From BJHQ01 sp964654285 (GTDB lineage Bacteria; Planctomycetota; UBA11346), in assembly GCA_964654285.1 (NCBI GenBank), contig CAZZJC010000032.1:1-64000 (forward strand): DNA of 64,000 bases, given 5' to 3'. The position numbers were made by a program, and so were the translations under genes. Each line of letters opens with the position of its first letter. Position 1 is the first letter of the stretch. The notes beneath the pieces were generated by a model. That model saw only the letters and a list, made by a program, of their open reading frames with translations, searched no databases and was not told the DNA's origin. This document shows, piece after piece, positions 7,662-16,969 of the stretch.

Positions 7662-10376
7662 ATGGGCCGTTCCCTCGTCATCGTCGAATCGCCCGCCAAG
7701 GCGAAGACGATCAACAAGTATCTCGGCAAGGATTTCGTGGTGAAATCCAGCTACGGCCACGTCCGGGACCTGCCGGACGGGGCGAGCGAGGGGGAACTCG
7801 CCAATACCGATGCGACTGCGGCAGCCGGTGCGGATGGCAAGCCGGCGAAGGCAGCGAAGGCGGCCAAGACCAAAGGCAAGGCGACGGCGGATGAACGTGC
7901 CGCGACCAAGCACGCCGCCCTGATCCGGCGCATGGGCGTCGATCCCGCGCACGGCTGGGCCGCGCGCTACGAGATCCTGCCCGGCAAGGAAAAAGTGGTG
8001 GCGGATCTGCGCGAAAGCGCCGACGCCTGCGACCTGGTCTACCTCGCCTCCGATCTCGATCGGGAAGGGGAGGCCATCGCCTGGCATCTGAAGGAGGCGA
8101 TCGGCGGCCCCGAGTCGCGCTTCCGCCGCGTCGTCTTCAACGAAATCACCAAGACCGCGATCCAGGAGGCCTTCGCCAAGCCGGGCGCGCTCAACCTCGA
8201 CCGCGTCAACGCGCAGCAGGCGCGGCGCTTCCTCGACCGCGTGGTCGGCTACCAGGTGTCTCCTCTTCTCTGGCAGAAGGTCGCGCGCGGCCTGAGCGCC
8301 GGCCGGGTGCAGTCGGTCGCGGTGCGTCTGATCGTGGAGCGCGAACGCGAGATCCGCGCCTTCATCCCGGTGGAATACTGGGAATTGCACGCCGATACCC
8401 GCACCGCCGACCGCACCCTGCGCCTCGCGGTGGTGCGCGAGGCGGGCCAGCCGTTCAAGCCGGTCACCCGCGCCCACATCGACCAGGCGCTGAAGTCGCT
8501 GGAAGGCGCGACCTACCGCGTCGCCTCCGCCGAGTCGAAGCCGACCCGGGTCTGGCCGAACGCGCCGTTCATCACCTCCACCTTGCAGGCGGCGGCGTCG
8601 GTGCGCCTGGGTTTTTCCGTCAAACGCACGATGTCGGTGGCGCAGCGCCTGTATGAGGCCGGCCACATCACCTACATGCGTACCGATTCGACCAACCTGT
8701 CGCAGGACGCGATCAGCGCCTGCCGCACCTTGATCGAGAAGGATTTCGGCGCGCGCTACCTGCCCGCCGAGGTTCCCGTCTACGCCGCCAAGGCCGGGGC
8801 GCAGGAGGCGCACGAGGCGGTGCGCCCGACCGATGTCCGTGTCGCGGCGGCCGATCTCGCTGTCGAGGACGACCAGCGCCGGTTGTATGAGCTGATCTGG
8901 CGCCAGTTCGTCGCCTGCCAGATGCCGCCGGCGGAATACGATTCCAGCACCATCACCGTGCAGGCCAACACTTTCGAAATGACCGCGCGCGGCCGGGTGC
9001 TGCGCTTCGACGGTTTCACCCGCGTCCTGCCCCCGACCAAGTCCGAGGACACCATCCTGCCGCCGGTCGCGGTGGGCGACGTGCTGACCCTCGACCGCCT
9101 CGACCCCAGCCAGCACTTCACCAAGCCGCCGGCGCGGTTCAGCGAAGCGAACCTGGTGCGGGAGCTTGAAAAACGCGGCATCGGCCGGCCGTCGACCTAT
9201 GCGTCGATCATCTCGACGATCCAGGACCGCGGCTATGTCTCGCTGCGCAACCGGCGTTTCTACGCGGAAAAGCTCGGCGATCTGGTGACCAGCCGGCTCA
9301 GCGACGCCTTCCCCGACCTGATGGATTTCGGCTTCACCGCCGCGATGGAAGGCGAACTCGACCGCGTCGCCGAGGGCAAGGAGCCCTACCGCGCGGTGCT
9401 CGACCGCTTCTACGGCGGCTTCACGGCCAAGCTCGCCGAGGCCGACGAGCACATGCGGCCGAACCCGCCGGTGCCGGTGCCCGGCATCGCCTGCGCGACC
9501 TGCGGCAAGCCGATGACCGTGCGGGTGGCGCGCACCGGCGTCTTCCTGTCGTGCTCGGGGTATGCCCTGCCGCCGAAGGAGCGCTGCACCGGCACCATGA
9601 ACCTGGTGCCGGGCGATGAGAGCGAAGCGGTACGCACCGCCGAGGGCGACGACGAGAACGAGGCCACCGAGGCCGACGTCGGGGCGCTGCGCGCCAAGCG
9701 CCGCTGTCCGCTCTGCTCCACCGCGATGGATTCCTGGCTCGTCGATGAGCACCGCCGTCTGCACATCTGCGGCAACAGCCCGGAATGCCCCGGCGTGCAG
9801 ATCGAGGAAGGCCAGTTCAAGCTGAAGGGCTACGACGGGCCCTCGGTACCGTGCGACAAGTGCGGCAAGCCGATGCAGCTCAAATCCGGCCGCTTCGGCA
9901 AGTATTTCGGCTGCACCGGCTACCCGGATTGCAGCAACACCCGCAAGCTGCTGCGCAACGGGCAGGCCGCGCCGCCCAAGGCGAAGCCGATCCCGATGCC
10001 GGAACTCGCCTGCGAGAAAGGCGGCCATTTCGTCCTGCGCGACGGCATGCTCGGCCTGTTCCTGGCCTCGAACCTCTACCCCAAGGTGCGCGAGACGCGC
10101 AACCCGCAGGTCGCGGATCTCGTGCGCCACCGCGAGGCGCTCGACCCCAAGTTCCTCCATCTGGCCGAAGCCCCGATCGCCGACGACGAGGGCAATCCGA
10201 CGGTGATCCGCTTCAGCCGCAAGACGCGCGAGCACTACCTGGTCAGCGAACGCGCCGGCGAACCGACCGGCTGGAGCGCGACCCTGGTCGACGGGAAATG
10301 GGTGGTGGCGAAGAACACGAAGGACGATGAGGCCGAAACCGCGGGCGCGGCCCGCGGCCGCAAGAAGAAGGCGTGA
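7662..10376 (+). CDS. topA: DNA topoisomerase I (type IA)
   Basis: 904 aa. It relaxes negatively supercoiled DNA by a transient 5'-phosphotyrosyl break. The N-terminal Toprim domain starts LVIVESPAKAKTI and includes the DLDREGEAIAWHL metal motif. The active-site tyrosine is Tyr338 in YMRTDST. QQARRFLDRVVGYQ and GIGRPSTYASI are further family blocks. The C-terminus (from about 600) carries several C4-type zinc ribbons: CATCGKPM, CPLCSTAM and CDKCGKPM with GKYFGCTGYPDC. An Ala/Lys-rich insert (residues about 50-85) splits the Toprim domain. It ends in a basic RGRKKKA tail. Start: ATG preceded by AGGAGG. Confidence 0.97.
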   Translation: MGRSLVIVESPAKAKTINKYLGKDFVVKSSYGHVRDLPDGASEGELANTDATAAAGADGKPAKAAKAAKTKGKATADERAATKHAALIRRMGVDPAHGWAARYEILPGKEKVVADLRESADACDLVYLASDLDREGEAIAWHLKEAIGGPESRFRRVVFNEITKTAIQEAFAKPGALNLDRVNAQQARRFLDRVVGYQVSPLLWQKVARGLSAGRVQSVAVRLIVEREREIRAFIPVEYWELHADTRTADRTLRLAVVREAGQPFKPVTRAHIDQALKSLEGATYRVASAESKPTRVWPNAPFITSTLQAAASVRLGFSVKRTMSVAQRLYEAGHITYMRTDSTNLSQDAISACRTLIEKDFGARYLPAEVPVYAAKAGAQEAHEAVRPTDVRVAAADLAVEDDQRRLYELIWRQFVACQMPPAEYDSSTITVQANTFEMTARGRVLRFDGFTRVLPPTKSEDTILPPVAVGDVLTLDRLDPSQHFTKPPARFSEANLVRELEKRGIGRPSTYASIISTIQDRGYVSLRNRRFYAEKLGDLVTSRLSDAFPDLMDFGFTAAMEGELDRVAEGKEPYRAVLDRFYGGFTAKLAEADEHMRPNPPVPVPGIACATCGKPMTVRVARTGVFLSCSGYALPPKERCTGTMNLVPGDESEAVRTAEGDDENEATEADVGALRAKRRCPLCSTAMDSWLVDEHRRLHICGNSPECPGVQIEEGQFKLKGYDGPSVPCDKCGKPMQLKSGRFGKYFGCTGYPDCSNTRKLLRNGQAAPPKAKPIPMPELACEKGGHFVLRDGMLGLFLASNLYPKVRETRNPQVADLVRHREALDPKFLHLAEAPIADDEGNPTVIRFSRKTREHYLVSERAGEPTGWSATLVDGKWVVAKNTKDDEAETAGAARGRKKKA

Positions 10377-10377
10377 T

Positions 10378-11484
10378 TCAGCGGCCGCCGGCCGGCCGCG
10401 CCAGTTCGCCCTTCGCCCAATCGTAGACCCGGCGCTTCACCGCGTCGGTCTGATGGATGCCGCTGCGGCTCGATTCCAGGCGGGGGATCAGGAAGGCCGC
10501 ATCGAGCGGTTCGCGGTCGAGGTCGTTGGCGCTGATGCGCCCGGCCAACGTCGTCGGAGCGCGGGCGCCGATCTGCATGAGGGCGAGGCCGCGCTGGAGG
10601 TGGAAGCCCGCCCCGGCGCGCTCGCCGGCCTGGGCGAGGACGTAGCCCCGCGCCAACTGCGCGAGCACCGACCACGGTTTGCCGAGCAGCGCCGGATCGT
10701 CCTTGAGGCGCGCGGCATGCGGCGGGGTCGCGGCGGCGAGCGCAGCAGCACGCTCGCCGGGCTGGTGGATGAGGATGACGCTGCGCCAGATCCACGCCGA
10801 TTCGCTGGACTCGTTGGCGGCGGCGCAGTCCGCGAGCGAAGGCAGGGCGGTGAGCGCCGCCGGAGCATCGCCGGATTCGAGCAGTGCACCGGCCAGACGC
10901 TTGCGGTTGTCGCAGCGGTCGGCGGCGCTGATCGCATCGGCACCGGCCAGGGCGGTCAGGGCATCGGCGTGGCGGCGCAGTTCGATCGCCTGCCTGAGCT
11001 GGTGGTGCAAGGTCTCGGCGGAGGTGGCCTGGACGTGGAGGAAGCGGAACGCCGCCTGCACCTGGCGCTGGCCGACGAGCAGATCGACGGCCTCCAGGCG
11101 CAGCGACTGGCGCAGCGTGTCGCTGACCGGGGTGCGGACCAGTTCGGCGTAGCTGTCGGCCACCGCCGCCGCATCGAGCGTGCGCGCGCGCCGGGCAAGG
11201 CCGCAGGCCCGCTCCAGGCGCGAGGGGTCGTCGTTGGCCAACTGCTGCAATTCCCATAATTCCCTGGTGAATCCCGGCCTCTGGGCGGGATCGGCATTGG
11301 GCGCGAACGGCCCGCCGACGGCGGCGCGGACGGCGGCATCAGCGTCGATCGGCGGGTGCTGGTTCCGCAGCGCCAGCCAGCCGCCGAGAACCAACCCGGC
11401 CAGACCGAGGATCAGCGCGAGCGCCAGGGCGTGGCGTTCGAGCCAGGAACGCGGGGTGGGAACAGCGCCGGGTTCGCTCTGCAT
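10378..11484 (-). CDS. Membrane-anchored helical-repeat protein, unknown function
   Basis: 368 aa. Residues 18-40 form one transmembrane helix (ALALALILGLAGLVLGGWLA); the rest is predicted helical, Ala/Leu/Arg-rich, with spacing suggestive of TPR-like repeats (for example AALTALPSLADCAAANESS and ARGYVLAQAGERAGAGFHL). No catalytic motif is seen. It converges on topA, whose stop lies one base away, and its start faces that of the oppA-like gene across a 117-bp gap. TPR-type proteins of this layout often act as periplasmic scaffolds, but nothing here proves it. Confidence 0.65.
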   Translation of the reverse strand: MQSEPGAVPTPRSWLERHALALALILGLAGLVLGGWLALRNQHPPIDADAAVRAAVGGPFAPNADPAQRPGFTRELWELQQLANDDPSRLERACGLARRARTLDAAAVADSYAELVRTPVSDTLRQSLRLEAVDLLVGQRQVQAAFRFLHVQATSAETLHHQLRQAIELRRHADALTALAGADAISAADRCDNRKRLAGALLESGDAPAALTALPSLADCAAANESSESAWIWRSVILIHQPGERAAALAAATPPHAARLKDDPALLGKPWSVLAQLARGYVLAQAGERAGAGFHLQRGLALMQIGARAPTTLAGRISANDLDREPLDAAFLIPRLESSRSGIHQTDAVKRRVYDWAKGELARPAGGR

Positions 11485-11601
11485 GCCGGCATGGTGGGAC
11501 CATGGGGATCGACGGAAGGCCCAGACCCGGAGCGGTCCGGATGGCCGCGCCCCGTGGCTTCGCCGCTGGCGGGGCGGGCGTCGGGCCTACGCTCGCCAGG
11601 C

Positions 11602-13197
11602 ATGCGGATCGTGGCGCTGTCGCTGCTGCTGACCTGCCTCGTGGCGGCCGATCCGGATGCCTGGGCGGCGAAGCTGGCTCCGCCCGACGACGACTGGAAG
11701 CGCGTCGCGCAGGAACTCTCGTATAATTGCGAAGGCGAGCCGCAGACGCTGGATCCGGGGCTGGTCACCGGGGCGGCCGAGGGCCGGCTGGTCCTCGCCC
11801 TCTTCGAAGGCCTGACCACGCCGGACCCGCAGACGCTGGAATCGCGCCCCGGTCTGGCCGCGAGGTGGGAGATCAGCGCCGATGCCTGCACCTACACCTT
11901 CCACCTGCGGCCCGGGCTGGTGTGGAGCGACGGCACGGCGCTGACCGCTGACGACCTGGTGCGTTCCTGGCGGCGGGTGCTCGAACCGGCCACCGGCAGC
12001 GAGTACGCGAATCTGCTCTTCCTGATCCGTGGCGGCGAGGACTTCCATCGCGGCAAGCTCGGTTGGGACCAGGTCGGCGTGGCGGCGCCGGATGCGGTCA
12101 CGTTGGTCGTGCGGTTGCACCGGCCCTGCCCGTGGTTCCTGGAACTGACCAGTTTCCCCACCCTGATGCCGGTGCCGACCGCGCTGGTCGCCAAGCATGG
12201 CCCGGACTGGGTGCGCGCCGGAAAGCTGGTCGGCAACGGCCCCTTCCGTCTCGCCGCCTGGGAACCACGCAGCCGGCTGGTGCTCGAACGCAATCCGCTG
12301 TGGCACGGCGCGGCGCGGGTGCGGTTGCAGCGCCTGACCGGGGTGCCGTGCGACGATGCCGAGACCGCCTGGCGGCTGTACCAGCAGGGCGCGATCCAGT
12401 GGACCCCGGCGCTGCCGGTCGGACGCACGGATGCGGCGCAGCGCCATCCCGACTACTACCTCGGCCCGATGCTGGGCACCTATTACTACCGCTTCAACGT
12501 GACCCGGCCGCCGTTCGACGACGTGCGGGTGCGGCGGGCCTTCTGCCATGCCACCGATCGCGCGGCGATCGTGCGCCACGTCACCCGCTCCGGCGAGCTG
12601 CCCGCAACCGGCTTCGTGCCGCCGATGCCGGGCCACGACGGCGCGACCGGCCGCGCCTACGATCCGGCGGCGGCGCGCCGGCTGCTGGCCGAGGCCGGCT
12701 ATGGCCCGCAGCGGCCGCTGCCGCGCATCGACCTGCTCTACAACACCAGCGCCAACCACAAGGCGATCGCCGAGGCCGCCGCGGCGCAATGGCGGCGGGT
12801 GCTGGGCGCCGACGTGCGCACGCGCAACATGGAGTTCAAATCGTACCTGGGCGCCCTGAGCATGCTCGACTACGCCATGGCGCGCTCGTCCTGGATCGGC
12901 GACTACAACGACCCCAACACCTTCCTCGACATCTTCCGCACCGGCGACGGCAACAACCGCACCGGCTGGAGCGACCCGGCCTACGACCACCTGCTCGACC
13001 AGAGCCAGGCCGAGACCGATCCCCTGCGCCGACGCGCGCTCCTGACCCGGCTCGAACGCATCCTGGTCGAGGACGGCTGCCCGGTGATCCCGGTCTACAC
13101 CTACGTCAGCAAGGGCCTGATCAGCGAACGCCTGCGCGGCTGGTTCGCGAACGCGCGCGACCTGCATCCGTTCCAATACCTGTGGCTCGCACCATGA
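11602..13197 (+). CDS. oppA: Peptide ABC transporter substrate-binding protein
   Basis: 531 aa from the ATG at 11602, which begins a signal peptide (MRIVALSLLLTCLVAADP); upstream in-frame codons encode no export signal. It belongs to the SBP_bac_5 (OppA/DppA) family, which binds oligopeptides in the periplasm. Supporting stretches are EPQTLDPGLVTG near the N-terminus, YTFHLRPGLVWSDGTALTADDLV, NGPFRLAAW, and a C-terminal YNDPNTFLDIF plus PVIPVY. No lipobox is evident, so the protein is probably soluble. The gene overlaps in organisation with oppB (14 bp gap) and oppC. Ligand is not determinable. Confidence 0.9.
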   Translation: MRIVALSLLLTCLVAADPDAWAAKLAPPDDDWKRVAQELSYNCEGEPQTLDPGLVTGAAEGRLVLALFEGLTTPDPQTLESRPGLAARWEISADACTYTFHLRPGLVWSDGTALTADDLVRSWRRVLEPATGSEYANLLFLIRGGEDFHRGKLGWDQVGVAAPDAVTLVVRLHRPCPWFLELTSFPTLMPVPTALVAKHGPDWVRAGKLVGNGPFRLAAWEPRSRLVLERNPLWHGAARVRLQRLTGVPCDDAETAWRLYQQGAIQWTPALPVGRTDAAQRHPDYYLGPMLGTYYYRFNVTRPPFDDVRVRRAFCHATDRAAIVRHVTRSGELPATGFVPPMPGHDGATGRAYDPAAARRLLAEAGYGPQRPLPRIDLLYNTSANHKAIAEAAAAQWRRVLGADVRTRNMEFKSYLGALSMLDYAMARSSWIGDYNDPNTFLDIFRTGDGNNRTGWSDPAYDHLLDQSQAETDPLRRRALLTRLERILVEDGCPVIPVYTYVSKGLISERLRGWFANARDLHPFQYLWLAP

Positions 13198-13210
13198 CCC
13201 GGTGCCGACC

Positions 13211-14146
13211 ATGCTGAATGCCGTTCTGCGTCGTCTCGCCGCCGCGCCGCTGGTGCTGCTGGTGCTGGTCGCGGTGACGTTCGCGCTCATCCATGCGGCG
13301 CCGGGTGATCCGTTCGTTGGCGAGCGGGCCGCGGACCCGCAGGCGGTGGCGGCGCTGCGCAAGCAGTACCGGCTCGACCGTCCGTTGCCGGAGCAGTTCG
13401 CGGTCTATGTCGGAAACCTGGCATGCGGCGACTTCGGGCCGTCCTTGCGTAATCGCGGCCAGGCGGTCGGCGGGATCATCGCGGACCGCCTGCCCACCTC
13501 GCTCTGGCTCGGGGCGCTCGCACTGACCCTGGCGCTCGGCACCGGCCTCGCGCTGGGCATCCTCGGCGCCGTGCGCGCCGGCCGGGCGCTCGACCACGGC
13601 CTGGCGCTGGTGGCGATCGTCGGGGTGAGCATCCCGGTGTTCGTCATCGGCCCCGCCCTGGCGTGGACGTTCGGGCTCCGGCTCGGCTGGCTGCCGGTGG
13701 GGCAATGGGCGGGCTTCTTCGGCGTTGCGCACCTCGTCCTGCCGGCGACGACGCTCGCCATCCCCTTCGCCGCGCGCGTCGCCCGGCTGACCCGGGCGGG
13801 TCTGCTCGACACCCTGCACCTCGACCACGTCCGCACCGCGACCGCCAAGGGCGTGGCGCCGGCGACGGTGGTGGTGCGCCATGCCCTGCCGCTCGGGCTG
13901 GTGCCGGTGATCGCCTTCCTCGGCCCGGCCAGCGCCGGCCTGCTGACCGGCTCGCTGGTGGTCGAGAAGGTCTTCCAGATCCCTGGGCTGGGCCAGGAGT
14001 TCGTCGAGAGCGCCTTCACCCGCGACTATCCCCTGGTGCTCGGCACCGTGGTGGTCTACGGCGCGCTGATCATCGTCGGCAACCTGGTCGCCGATCTGCT
14101 GGTGGTCGCGGTCGATCCGCGCGTGCGCGATGGGAAGACCCGATGA
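13211..14146 (+). CDS. oppB: Peptide ABC transporter permease, OppB type
   Basis: About 311 aa from the ATG at 13211 (a GTG three codons earlier is also open). The product begins MLNAVLRRLAAAPLVLLVLV, matching the first helix of OppB/DppB, with the usual APGDPF block after it and six hydrophobic segments. The EAA loop that contacts the ATPase is recognisable in ATAKGVAPATVVVRHALPLGL. It ends in an ATGA overlap with oppC, so the two are translationally coupled. It forms the channel with OppC in the cytoplasmic membrane. Confidence 0.9.
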   Translation: MLNAVLRRLAAAPLVLLVLVAVTFALIHAAPGDPFVGERAADPQAVAALRKQYRLDRPLPEQFAVYVGNLACGDFGPSLRNRGQAVGGIIADRLPTSLWLGALALTLALGTGLALGILGAVRAGRALDHGLALVAIVGVSIPVFVIGPALAWTFGLRLGWLPVGQWAGFFGVAHLVLPATTLAIPFAARVARLTRAGLLDTLHLDHVRTATAKGVAPATVVVRHALPLGLVPVIAFLGPASAGLLTGSLVVEKVFQIPGLGQEFVESAFTRDYPLVLGTVVVYGALIIVGNLVADLLVVAVDPRVRDGKTR

Positions 14147-15507
14147 GCCCGCTCAGCGCCGCCTGGGATCGCCTGCGCCGCCGGCCGTTCGCGCTTCTGG
14201 GCGGCCTGCTCGTCCTGGCGATCGCCGCCGCGTGCCTCGCGGCGCCGTGGCTGGGCGGGGATCCGTCGCGGCAGGCGCCGTGGCTGGGCGCGCTGCCTCC
14301 CGGCGCATCGCATCCCGATGTCCTGGATGAGAACCGGCTCAGCGTCGGCCAGGTGGCGGAACTGCCGGCGGCGGCGCTCAGCGCCACGCGGGTGGTGCTG
14401 AACGTGCGCGAATCCGCGCCGGCGGACCCCGGCGATTACCGCCTCGTGCTGCGCGATGGCGTGCTGGCGATCCGCGGCCCCGGCGGCGCGGCGTTCGACC
14501 ACCTCGATTGCGGCCGCCCGGGTTTCACCGCGCACGAGATCGTGCCCGGTGGCGGCCTCGGCCGCGCCCTGCCGCGCACCGTCATCCAGGCGAACGCACC
14601 ACCGCCGTCCGGCTGGTTCGCGCCGGACGAGCGGGTGCTCATCCTGCGCCAGGTGCCGGACGAGACGCTGGCGACCTGGATCGTCGGCCTGCGTCAGGGC
14701 GTGGTCGAGACCTTGCGTCGACGTGTCGGAGAGGTGGAAACGCCGGTCCAGGACATCGCGCTTTCCGGCGAGGCCATCACCGCAATCCACGTCGGTGCGC
14801 CCGGCCAGGAGAAGGAACTGCGCCGGTCGCTTCCCTTGGGATCCGATCTGCTCGGCCGCGATGTCTGGGCGCGCACCTTGTTCGGTGGCCGGATCAGCCT
14901 CGCGGTGGGCGTGGTCGCGACGCTGGTGTCGGTGCTCATCGGCATCGCCTTCGGTGCGATCGCCGGATACGTCGGCGGTGCGCTCGACCGGGTGATGATG
15001 GGCGCGGTCGACGTGCTCTACGCCATCCCCTTCATGTTCCTGGTCATCCTGCTGATGTCGCTCTTCGGCACGAGCTGGCTGCTGCTCTTCGTCGCGCTCG
15101 GCGCGGTGCAGTGGCTGACCATGGCGCGGATCGTGCGCGCCCAGGTGGTGTCGCTGGCGGCGCGCGAATTCGTGCTCGCCGCGCGCACCGCCGGCCTCGG
15201 TCCGGCGCGCATCGTCCTGCGCCATCTGGTGCCCAACTGCCTCGGCCCGGTGGTGGTGTTCGCGGCCCTCACCGTGCCGATGGTCATCATGGAGGAGAGC
15301 TTCCTCGCCTTCATCGGCCTCGGCGTGGCCGACGGCGATCTGGGCTCCTGGGGCGCGCTGGTCGAGTATGGCCAGGCGAATCTCAGCACCGAGCGCTGGT
15401 GGCTGCTCGCGGTGCCGGGTGCGGCGATGATCGCGACGCTGCTCGGCCTGACGCTTTTCGGCGATGGACTGCGCGATGCGCTCGACCCGCGTTCGGATCA
15501 CGGCTGA
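14143..15507 (+). CDS. oppC: Peptide ABC transporter permease, OppC type, with a large extra-cytoplasmic insert
   Basis: 454 aa, about 150 longer than normal OppC. The start ATG overlaps the oppB stop by 4 bp. Helix 1 (about residues 18-38) is followed by roughly 180 residues of non-membrane sequence before the conserved block SLPLGSDLLGRDVWARTLFGGRISL-type region, which in ordinary OppC follows soon after helix 1. The remaining helices and the EAA loop (AARTAGLGPARIVLRHLVPN) are normal, as is the DALDPR end. The insert should face the periplasm, where it could contact the binding protein. No oppD/oppF ATPase gene is next to it; these must be encoded elsewhere. Confidence 0.88.
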   Translation: MSPLSAAWDRLRRRPFALLGGLLVLAIAAACLAAPWLGGDPSRQAPWLGALPPGASHPDVLDENRLSVGQVAELPAAALSATRVVLNVRESAPADPGDYRLVLRDGVLAIRGPGGAAFDHLDCGRPGFTAHEIVPGGGLGRALPRTVIQANAPPPSGWFAPDERVLILRQVPDETLATWIVGLRQGVVETLRRRVGEVETPVQDIALSGEAITAIHVGAPGQEKELRRSLPLGSDLLGRDVWARTLFGGRISLAVGVVATLVSVLIGIAFGAIAGYVGGALDRVMMGAVDVLYAIPFMFLVILLMSLFGTSWLLLFVALGAVQWLTMARIVRAQVVSLAAREFVLAARTAGLGPARIVLRHLVPNCLGPVVVFAALTVPMVIMEESFLAFIGLGVADGDLGSWGALVEYGQANLSTERWWLLAVPGAAMIATLLGLTLFGDGLRDALDPRSDHG

Positions 15508-16872
15508 TCACCAGCGCAGGAGGCCGTCGATCTCGACCGGCTGGCCGGTGGCGAAGCTGCGGTTGGCGGCTATCCCGGTGAGGATTGACAGGCAGCCATC
15601 GCGATGGTCGGCGGCCCGGCCGAGCGGATCCACGCCTCCGTTGGGGGCGAAGATGTCGTCGAGCATGCGGCGGTCGCCTCCGCCGTGGCCGCCCTTGGCC
15701 TCCTCGACCGCGACCTTCAACGGCCGGCCCCAGTGCGGCCGGATGAGGATGCGGTTCGGTTCGGCGGTGAGATACTCGTCCGCATCGCGCAGCTCGGGCC
15801 GGTTGGCGTCGCCTTCAGCCCCTGAGACGTAGCTGTTCTCCTCGCAATCGTATTCCAGCCGGCCGCGAGTGCCGTTGAAGGCGACGCGATAGCCCTCCCA
15901 CGGGCTGTAGGCGGTGAGGTGGTAGCTCATGGTCGCCTTGCTGGCGTAGCGCACCAGGACCGCCATGTCGTCCTCGATCGAGATGTTGTTGCCGAACACC
16001 GACTGGTCGCGCAGGTAGCCGTCCTCGCCCTCGGCGTCGAGGTAGCACGCCTTGAGATTCGGATCGCGGTCGAGATGGAGCGCGAAGGGGTCGTTGGCGG
16101 CGACCGGATTGCCGGTGGCGCGCTCATAGAAGGCGGTGACGCCGCGTTCCTCGGCATTCTCGCGGCCATAGAAGGCGAGGCTGCCCATCCCGAAAACGGT
16201 GGTGGGGGTCGATCCGAGCCACCAGTTGACCAGATCGAAGTGGTGCGTCGCCTTGTGCACCATCAGGCCGCCGGAATTGCGCCGATCGCGGTGCCAACGG
16301 CGGAAGTAGTCCGCTCCGTGCCGGGTGTCGAGCAGCCACTCGAAATGCACCGAGAGGATCTTGCCGACCACGCCTTGCTGGAGCAGCTCCTTGACCTTGG
16401 CGTTGCGCGGGGCGTAGCGGTAATTGAAGGTGACCCGCAGGCGGCGGCCGGTGCGGCGGATGCTGTCGAGCACCTCCTGGGCCTTTTCGGCATCGATCGT
16501 CAGCGGTTTCTCGCTGATCACGTCGCAGCCCAGCTCCATCGCGCGGCAGATGTAGCGGTGATGGGTGCGGTCGATCGAGGTGACCACCACCACCTGGGTC
16601 CGGGTCTCGCGCACCATGCGGTCGAAGTCCTCGGCCCGATAGGTCGGCACCGGGGCATGTTGCCACTCATCGGCGAGCCTGCGGTTGCAGTGGTTCATCC
16701 TCGCCTGGTTGACATCGCAGAGACCGACCAGTTCGGCCTGTGCGCGGTAGGACTTGGCGATGGCGGCAAGATACATGCCGCAGCGGCTTCCCGTGCCGAC
16801 GATGGCGTACCGGATGCGGGGGCCGCTGGGACGACGACGGGGATGCCGTTTGGCGGGGATCGTGGTAGGCAT
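15508..16872 (-). CDS. Gfo/Idh/MocA-family oxidoreductase
   Basis: 454 aa. Family members are NAD(P)-dependent dehydrogenases of sugars and inositols. The Rossmann motif is AIVGTGSRCG (residues 23-32), and the EKP catalytic-site signature is at 121-123 (SEKPLTID). The C-terminal alpha/beta domain includes HKATHHFDLVNWWLG, whose histidines are typical of this group. The start ATG at 16872 has GAGGAG upstream. There is no twin-arginine signal, so it is cytoplasmic. It is divergent from an AraC regulator with 97 bp between them, so control by that regulator is likely. The substrate is unknown. Confidence 0.88.
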   Translation of the reverse strand: MPTTIPAKRHPRRRPSGPRIRYAIVGTGSRCGMYLAAIAKSYRAQAELVGLCDVNQARMNHCNRRLADEWQHAPVPTYRAEDFDRMVRETRTQVVVVTSIDRTHHRYICRAMELGCDVISEKPLTIDAEKAQEVLDSIRRTGRRLRVTFNYRYAPRNAKVKELLQQGVVGKILSVHFEWLLDTRHGADYFRRWHRDRRNSGGLMVHKATHHFDLVNWWLGSTPTTVFGMGSLAFYGRENAEERGVTAFYERATGNPVAANDPFALHLDRDPNLKACYLDAEGEDGYLRDQSVFGNNISIEDDMAVLVRYASKATMSYHLTAYSPWEGYRVAFNGTRGRLEYDCEENSYVSGAEGDANRPELRDADEYLTAEPNRILIRPHWGRPLKVAVEEAKGGHGGGDRRMLDDIFAPNGGVDPLGRAADHRDGCLSILTGIAANRSFATGQPVEIDGLLRW

Positions 16873-16916
16873 ATTCGCTCCTCGCGCCTATTGTAGCATA
16901 TCCTGCTCTTTCCCAT

Positions 16917-16951
16917 GATTGATTCGCTCTGCTCATTGATCGAATCGCTCT
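16917..16951. promoter_or_regulatory. Candidate AraC-type operator: two direct half-sites 21 bp apart
   Basis: GATTGATTCGCTCT at 16917-16930 and GATCGAATCGCTCT at 16938-16951 match at 12 of 14 positions and are spaced exactly 21 bp, two helical turns. This is the spacing of tandem AraC I1/I2 half-sites. They lie in the middle of the divergent Gfo/Idh - araC promoter region. Confidence 0.5.
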
Positions 16952-16969
16952 CGACCAGATGCTGGAGCC

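Noticed and set aside
7476..10235. Long minus-strand frame opposite topA
   Set aside because: Complete antisense of a clear topoisomerase gene, with no recognisable domains.
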